From: Streptomyces avidinii | GTDB lineage: Bacteria; Actinomycetota; Actinomycetes; Streptomycetales; Streptomycetaceae | Length of the DNA: 64,000 nt | Reading direction: 5' to 3' | Assembly (NCBI RefSeq): GCF_014650695.1 | Contig: NZ_BMVL01000019.1 | Span: 1 to 64,000, forward strand | The notes under the pieces: generated by a model | Told to the model about the DNA's origin: nothing | The model's input: the letters and a program-made list of their open reading frames with translations, nothing else | Database searches by the model: none | Part shown: positions 59,098 to 64,000 of the stretch, in pieces | Layout: the number at the start of each line of letters is the position of its first letter | Numbering within the stretch: position 1 is the stretch's first letter | Program-made: the position numbers and the translations under genes

Positions 59098-60056
59098 CGG
59101 ACGAGGAGTTGGGTCAGGACGAGGTTGGACTCGTGGGTTTCGACCTCGAAGAGGCCCGTGCGGTCGGCTGTCAGGATCAGGGTGGCCTCCTGGCCTGCCG
59201 GCAGGGCGAGTTCCTTGTCGTAGCCGTGGACGTGCAGGGTGTCCGCGCGGTCGCTGGTGACGCGCAGGGCCACGCGCTCTCCGCGCCGCAGTTCGGTGCG
59301 GGCGGGGGCGGGGGTGACCTTGCCGTCCCGGACGGTGACGGTGACCGTCCGGTCGGCCTGCTCCGCAGCCGGAGCAGGAGTCGGAGTCGGAGCTGAAGGC
59401 GGGGCAGGGCTCGGACTCCCGCCGTGGCTGTGGCCGTCCGGCGGCCCCGGGGCGGTGGCGGTGAGCTGCGCCGTGCCCTCGACCGGCTTGCCCGACACGG
59501 CCCAGGCGGTGTGGTCGTCCGCGTAGAGGCGGACGGTCAGGGTGTGCGTGCCCTCGGGGACCTGCGCCGCGGGCAGGTGGAACCAGGGGCCGTACAGCCG
59601 GGCCAGTTTGCGTCCGTCGAGCTCCAGGTGGGCGTGGCCCGCGCCCGGGAGTGCGGCGCCGCCGGTGCTGTCGGGGGTGAAGCGGTAGTCCTTCACCGCC
59701 AGTTGGAGGTTCCAGCCGTCCTCGCTGTCCGGGCGGACGGTGAGCCGGACTTCCGGCGCCCCCTGGGCCGGTACCTCGCGGAGCCGGTGGCCGGTGGTGT
59801 CGGTGGCCGTGAGCAGGGTGCCCACGCTGCCGGAGGCCTGCTCGTGGCTGGTGCCGGGCTTGTGGTGGGTGGTGGCCCGCCCGCCGCAGCCCGTCGCCGC
59901 GCCGCCCGCCAGGAGCAGGGCAAGGGTGAGCAGGGCGGCGGCGCGGGCGGTTCGGCGGAGCCTGCGGGCCGCGCGGGGCGGCGGCGTACCGCAGGCGTCG
60001 CACCGGCTGTCGTCGTCGGGCTGATGCTCCGGCTGGTGCTCGGGCCGGTCGGTCAC
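59094..60056 (-). CDS. Cupredoxin-like lipoprotein (envelope cluster)
   Basis: A 320-residue protein. After 30 charged residues comes a signal-type helix with lipobox (AALLTLALLLAGGAATGC). A middle domain contains VKDYRFTPDSTGGAALPGAG and WFHLPAAQVPEGTHTLTVRL (Ig-like). A Pro/Ser/Thr/His-rich linker follows. The C-terminal 80 residues are a cupredoxin-like beta-sandwich (TELRRGERVALRVTSDRADT, then LHVHGYDKELALPAGQEATL). His is in HVHGY and the end motif FEVETHESN resembles copper-site loops, but Cys/Met ligands are missing, so metal binding is uncertain. It starts GTG 60056 and lies 37 bases after the beta-helix gene. Confidence 0.75.
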   Translation of the reverse strand: MTDRPEHQPEHQPDDDSRCDACGTPPPRAARRLRRTARAAALLTLALLLAGGAATGCGGRATTHHKPGTSHEQASGSVGTLLTATDTTGHRLREVPAQGAPEVRLTVRPDSEDGWNLQLAVKDYRFTPDSTGGAALPGAGHAHLELDGRKLARLYGPWFHLPAAQVPEGTHTLTVRLYADDHTAWAVSGKPVEGTAQLTATAPGPPDGHSHGGSPSPAPPSAPTPTPAPAAEQADRTVTVTVRDGKVTPAPARTELRRGERVALRVTSDRADTLHVHGYDKELALPAGQEATLILTADRTGLFEVETHESNLVLTQLLVR

Positions 60057-60093
60057 GGCTGGCCTCCTGGGGTCGGCGCGGCCTGGGCGGGGA

Positions 60094-62232
60094 TCACGGC
60101 GCGGGCTTCGGGGTGGCCGGGGGCTCGGAGGCCACCGCGCGCAGCACAGGGGCCGGGCCCGCGGGGACCGGGGCGCGGTCGCCCGCGGGGTCGCCGCCCG
60201 GGCCGGACGGGTGGGCCGGGGCGCCCGGGCGGGCCGAGGCCACCACCGCCCACAGGACCCAGACCACGGCCACCAGGGCCCGTACCCAGGCGGGGCTCAG
60301 GGGGGTCCACGGGATCATCAGGACTGCCTTGTCGAAGGCGTCCAGCAGGGTGAGCCCGGCCAGCAGCAGGGTCAGGCGGGCCAGCCACGGGCGGCCGGTG
60401 CGCAGGACCAGGCCGACGCCCGTCCACCACAGGCCGAGCAGGAGCAGGGCCAGCGCGGGGACGAAGGTGGCCGTCAGGGCCGTGGTGGAGCCGGCCACGT
60501 CCAGGACCAGACCCGCCAGCCCCGCCAGCGAGGCGGCCGTGCCCGGGCGTGAGCCGCGCAGCCGGCGCCACCACAGGACCCCGCCGACCAGCAGCAGCAC
60601 CGCGGCGACGGCCAGCGCGAGCTGGGTCTCCACCCGCTCCAGGCCGCGCGCGCCGTACCAGTCGCAGCCGGCCGGGAGTTTGCGCGCCTGGACGTTGTAG
60701 TCCGCGCAGACAAGGAGCTGGACCAGTTTGACCGGTTCGCCGACCAGTCGGGAGGACGCCCCCGAGACCTCGCCGCGGCGGTCACCGCACTGCGGGACCG
60801 TGCCCGGGGTGGAGCCGTCGGGTCCGTCCTGCCAGCAGTTGGCGCGCCCCTGGCCGTCCCACCACACGTCCATGCCGTTGGGGCGGGCGGCGCCGGACTT
60901 GTCCTTGCCCATGACGTTCCCGGCGTACCGGTTGTGGTGGGAGGTGTCGGTCTGCTTGGACCACGCCTCCTCGCCGCGGATGAAGGCGGGGACCGCGCTG
61001 AGGAAGAAGCCCGCGCGCTCGTGCCCGTACACCCAGTTGCCCTCGTAGAGGTTCCAGTTGCCGCCGGCGGTGATGATGCCGGTGCCCGGGGGCATGGAGA
61101 TCTGCGGGCAGACGACGCCGCGTTCGTAGCCGCGCTCGATCGGCGGTTTGGCGCAGGTGCCGTCGGCGACGAAGCCGTAGTAGTCCTGGTTGTTGTCGTG
61201 GATCAGGTTCCGCTCGAACTTGGCGTGGTTCTGCGGGAGTCCGGGGTGCCCGGGGAAGGCGCTGTCCATCGAGGCGCCGCCCATGTTCTGGTCGAACTCG
61301 TTGTCGTGCACCCAGACCGAGTCGCCCGCGGTGCCGGAGTAGCCGACCATGTTGTGGTGGCTGCGGCAGCCGGTGATCTCGATGGAGTACCGGGGGACCT
61401 CGTAGCCGCGGCCGTCGTTGATGTTCGAGGCGCTGCCCGGGTAGATGCCGGAGTCGCCGTTCCCGTAGGACTCGCAGTTCTTGTAGAGCCCGTGGTCGCT
61501 GGCGAAGGTCAGGAAGCCGTACTCGTCGTTCCAGCGGGTCAGCACGTCGTCGATGACGAAGCCGTCGCCCGCCAGCACGTACAGCGAGTTGAAGGTGGTG
61601 CGCTGGGCGGTGAAGTTGCGGAAGTAGATGCCGTTGGACTTGTCCGCGCGGATGGCGTTCAGCTTCTGGTACTTGGCGTCGACGACCACGTCGAGCCGTG
61701 ATGCGCCGGTGCCCTCGATCTGCAGGTTCGTCTTGCCGAGGATCGCGACGAGGTTCTGGTTGTGCCGGCACCGGACCTGCTGCTCGTAGGACAGGATCTG
61801 GTAGCCCAGCGAGGACTCGGGGGCCTTCAGCGCGGCGCACTCCCCCGTCGGCTTGGGGAGCGAGGGCTCCTCCTCGTACAGGCCGGGGAGGATCGCGATG
61901 TTCATCCCGGGCCGGTCGACGGCGTCGACGGCCTCCTGGAGGTGCCGGTAGCCGCTCTTCTCGCAGCGCTCGTACAGGGCGAGGTTGCGCTGCCGGAGCT
62001 CTTCGGGGAAGGCGGATATCCGGCGTTCGAAGGCGGGCCGGTCGGTCTTGCAGACGATCAGGTCGGGCTCCGTCCTGCGGTACTCGGGTACGGATCCGGA
62101 GCCGTCCGGGAGGGTGATCGGGCGCTCCTCGTGCGCGCGGGCGGCGGGCGCGGCGACGAGGAGGGACACAAGGGCGAGGAGGGCGGCGAGGAGCGCCGCC
62201 GGCACGGCAGGAAACCTGCGGGTCCACGACAT
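60094..62232 (-). CDS. Secreted right-handed beta-helix protein with C-terminal membrane domain
   Basis: A 712-residue protein. Signal peptide: residues about 1-33 ([20 protein letters not shown]). The large middle (about 35-515) is a right-handed parallel beta-helix with NosD/pectate-lyase-like Asn/Gly ladder stretches such as [40 protein letters not shown] and [20 protein letters not shown]. The C-terminal 200 residues hold about five membrane helices ([18 protein letters not shown]) and a Pro/Ala tail. It may bind or process polysaccharide, or act like NosD in copper assembly; neither is shown. First gene of the envelope cluster, divergent from hmgA. Confidence 0.78.
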   Translation of the reverse strand: MSWTRRFPAVPAALLAALLALVSLLVAAPAARAHEERPITLPDGSGSVPEYRRTEPDLIVCKTDRPAFERRISAFPEELRQRNLALYERCEKSGYRHLQEAVDAVDRPGMNIAILPGLYEEEPSLPKPTGECAALKAPESSLGYQILSYEQQVRCRHNQNLVAILGKTNLQIEGTGASRLDVVVDAKYQKLNAIRADKSNGIYFRNFTAQRTTFNSLYVLAGDGFVIDDVLTRWNDEYGFLTFASDHGLYKNCESYGNGDSGIYPGSASNINDGRGYEVPRYSIEITGCRSHHNMVGYSGTAGDSVWVHDNEFDQNMGGASMDSAFPGHPGLPQNHAKFERNLIHDNNQDYYGFVADGTCAKPPIERGYERGVVCPQISMPPGTGIITAGGNWNLYEGNWVYGHERAGFFLSAVPAFIRGEEAWSKQTDTSHHNRYAGNVMGKDKSGAARPNGMDVWWDGQGRANCWQDGPDGSTPGTVPQCGDRRGEVSGASSRLVGEPVKLVQLLVCADYNVQARKLPAGCDWYGARGLERVETQLALAVAAVLLLVGGVLWWRRLRGSRPGTAASLAGLAGLVLDVAGSTTALTATFVPALALLLLGLWWTGVGLVLRTGRPWLARLTLLLAGLTLLDAFDKAVLMIPWTPLSPAWVRALVAVVWVLWAVVASARPGAPAHPSGPGGDPAGDRAPVPAGPAPVLRAVASEPPATPKPAP

Positions 62233-62399
62233 GCGCGTGAGAGTAGAGCAATGTTCATCTTTTGTGATCCCCCTCGACCGAATCCGCGTTCCGGTCCGGC
62301 CGGGCGCCCCTCGACCTTTCCCGCCTTTCCGGCCATTCCCGCCGATCTCCCGCCGGCCTCGCGGCCCCGCCCGGGGTCCGCCGTTGACGCGCGGGCTGC

Positions 62400-62427
62400 G
62401 GAATCCTACTGTCGACCATAGGATTCC
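62400..62427. promoter_or_regulatory. Palindromic operator in the hmgA promoter
   Basis: GGAATCCTA (62400-62408) and TAGGATTCC (62419-62427) are exact inverse copies with a 10-base spacer, in the leader 23 bases before hmgA. The second arm contains a -10-like TAGGAT. A dimeric repressor, possibly the GntR protein encoded just after hmgA, could bind here. Confidence 0.7.
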
Positions 62428-62449
62428 TTCGACGGAGCGGGAGCAGCAC

Positions 62450-63763
62450 ATGAGCGAGCAGGCCAGGAAGACGGCCGAGGCACTGGAGTACCTCACCGGC
62501 TTCGGCAACGAGCACAGCTCGGAAGCCGTCCCCGGCGCACTGCCGATCGGCCGGAACTCGCCCCAGCGCGCACCTCTCGGCCTCTACGCCGAGCAGCTCA
62601 GCGGCAGCGCCTTCACCGAGCCGCGCACGCACAACCGCCGCTCGTGGCTCTACCGGATCCGCCCCTCGGCCGCACACCCGCCCTTCACCCGGGTCGACAA
62701 CGGCGCCCTGCGCTCCGCGCCCTTCACGGAGGCCGTACCGGACCCGAACCGGCTCCGCTGGAACCCGCTGCCCGCCCCGGCCCCCGGCACCGACTTCCTG
62801 GCCGGCCTGTGGACCCTCGGCGGCAACGGCGACGTCACCCAGCGCTCCGGCATGGCCATCCACCTCTACGCCGCCAACGCCGACATGACCGACCGGGTGT
62901 TCAGCGACTCCGACGGCGAGCTGCTGATCGTCCCCGAGCGCGGCGGGCTGCTCCTGCGCACCGAACTGGGCCTGCTCGCCGCCCGCCCCGGCGACATGGC
63001 CATCGTCCCCCGCGGGGTCCGGTTCCGCGTCGAGCTGCTCGACGCCGACGCCCGCGGCTACGTCTGCGAGAACTACGGCCAGCCCTTCGAACTGCCGAAC
63101 CTGGGCCCGATCGGCGCCAACGGCCTCGCCGCCGCACGGGACTTCCAGGCCCCCGTGGCCGCGTACGAGGACAGCGACCGCCCGACCGAGGTGATCAACA
63201 AGTTCTGCGGCAACCTCTGGTCGGCCACCTACGACCACTCCCCGCTCGACGTGGTCGCCTGGCACGGCAGCCACGTCCCGTACGTGTACGACATGCGCCG
63301 CTTCAACGTCCTGGGCTCGATCAGCTACGACCACCCGGACCCGTCGATCTTCACGGTCCTGACCTCCCCCTCCGACACCCCGGGGCTGGCGGGGGTGGAC
63401 TTCGTGGTCTTCGCACCGCGCTGGCTGGTCGGCGAGGACACCTTCCGCCCGCCCTACTTCCACCGCAACGTGATGAGCGAGTACATGGGCCTCATCGAGG
63501 GGGCCTACGACGCCAAGGCCGAGGGCTTCGTCCCGGGCGGCGGCTCGCTCCACAACATGATGTCCGCGCACGGCCCCGACCACGAAACCTTCGACCGGGC
63601 GAGTGCCGCCGAGCTGAAGCCGCAGAAGATCGACGACGGCCTGGCCTTCATGTTCGAGACGCGCTGGCCGATCACCGCCACCGCACAGGCCGCCGGTGCC
63701 GATCACCTCCAGCGCGACTACGACGCCGTGTGGCAGGGTCTGCAGCGCCACTTCCGCGGCTGA
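62450..63763 (+). CDS. hmgA: Homogentisate 1,2-dioxygenase
   Basis: A 437-residue Fe(II) dioxygenase that opens the homogentisate ring in tyrosine and phenylalanine breakdown to maleylacetoacetate. Typical stretches: [20 protein letters not shown], the Fe-ligand region [20 protein letters not shown], and the C-terminal [25 protein letters not shown] precedes the ATG. A strong 9-bp inverted repeat lies between promoter and gene, and a GntR-family gene follows 63 bases downstream. Very close to the family in length and motifs. Confidence 0.96.
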   Translation: MSEQARKTAEALEYLTGFGNEHSSEAVPGALPIGRNSPQRAPLGLYAEQLSGSAFTEPRTHNRRSWLYRIRPSAAHPPFTRVDNGALRSAPFTEAVPDPNRLRWNPLPAPAPGTDFLAGLWTLGGNGDVTQRSGMAIHLYAANADMTDRVFSDSDGELLIVPERGGLLLRTELGLLAARPGDMAIVPRGVRFRVELLDADARGYVCENYGQPFELPNLGPIGANGLAAARDFQAPVAAYEDSDRPTEVINKFCGNLWSATYDHSPLDVVAWHGSHVPYVYDMRRFNVLGSISYDHPDPSIFTVLTSPSDTPGLAGVDFVVFAPRWLVGEDTFRPPYFHRNVMSEYMGLIEGAYDAKAEGFVPGGGSLHNMMSAHGPDHETFDRASAAELKPQKIDDGLAFMFETRWPITATAQAAGADHLQRDYDAVWQGLQRHFRG

Positions 63764-63826
63764 CCTGCACTGCATACCCTGCATGCGCCGCACGTCACCC
63801 CTGCCCAGCCGTTCGGAGATCCACCC

Positions 63827-64000
63827 GTGACCGCCTTCGCCCCCGACTCGCTGGTACTGAACCGGAAGCTGCCGCTCTGGTACCAGGTGTCGCAGTCACT
63901 GCGCGCCTCGATACTGGGGCGCACCCCGGACGCCTCGCTGCGCCTGCCCACCGAGGAGCAGCTCGCCGAGCACTACGGGGTGAGCGTGCTGACCATGCGG
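63827..64000 (+). CDS. GntR family transcriptional regulator (partial)
   Basis: The first 58 codons of a GntR-type regulator are present, cut by the window edge. After FAPDSLVLNRKLPLWYQVSQ, the winged-helix part SLRASILGRTPDASLRLPTE followed by EQLAEHYGVSVLTMR is the GntR signature. GTG at 63827 has CGGAGAT upstream. Located directly after hmgA; it may regulate hmgA through the palindrome at 62400-62427. Confidence 0.85.
   Translation, partial: MTAFAPDSLVLNRKLPLWYQVSQSLRASILGRTPDASLRLPTEEQLAEHYGVSVLTMR

Noticed and set aside
60053-60574. Extra genes overlapping the beta-helix gene on either strand
   Set aside because: Open frames on both strands are a GC-rich shadow of the real gene; they lack ribosome sites and family motifs.

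Overview
The window is a high-GC actinobacterial chromosome segment, almost certainly from Streptomyces. The evidence is dense codon-biased genes, many GTG starts and 4-bp GTGA overlaps, mycothiol synthesis (mshC), chaplins, F420-type oxidoreductases and many TetR regulators. From memory, the order metH-gylR-glpF-glpK-glpD-PAC2-mshC-...-chpC/chpH-...-soxR-...-hmgA follows the S. coelicolor core chromosome around SCO1657-SCO1715. I see no transposase, integrase, phage gene, CRISPR array or rRNA.

Layout: 1-109 is the first codons of metH (minus). 386-5506 is the glycerol regulon: gylR (IclR repressor), then glpF-glpK-glpD, with matching operator-like sites before gylR and glpF and a strong terminator after glpD. 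5634-12274 holds a PAC2-family gene, mshC, three conserved genes (kinase-fold SCO1664 family, DUF3090, histidine phosphatase), corA and a ferritin-like gene. 12497-17897 has an F420-type oxidoreductase, an aldo/keto reductase and a RecD2-like protein whose ATPase motifs have all decayed. 17937-19090 carries a wall-anchored chaplin with a collagen-like repeat and chpH. After an M20 peptidase comes tRNA-Leu(GAG), then an ECF41-type sigma factor with a candidate cognate promoter, and two genes that look accessory (membrane protein, phosphotransferase).

24944-34388 holds two amino-acid/APC transporters, a TPR-like protein, an ASCH protein, a flavoprotein, a NUDIX hydrolase, a DUF202 pair, a histidine-rich duplicated protein and an MBL hydrolase. 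34521-52843 is mostly acyl-CoA/short-chain catabolism under at least three TetR regulators. For each one I find a repeated operator-like sequence linking separate operons: GACATACCGACTGGT (acyl-CoA dehydrogenase operon and SDR/acyl-CoA ligase operon), TGAGCAAGCGCTTA (MaoC gene and its TetR gene) and AACTAGC-[AG]-CCGGTAGTTT (acyl-CoA dehydrogenase/TetR pair and aldehyde dehydrogenase). Also here are a subtilase, a NamZ-type muramidase, soxR, a divergent BKACE protein and a broken ankyrin gene.

52942-62232 holds a CitMHS transporter, a molybdopterin oxidoreductase with its TetR, and a compact uncharacterised envelope cluster: a secreted beta-helix protein with a membrane tail, a cupredoxin lipoprotein, a possible small Pro/Arg-rich protein and a polytopic membrane protein. 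The window ends with hmgA (homogentisate dioxygenase), which has a strong palindrome in its leader, and the start of a GntR regulator.
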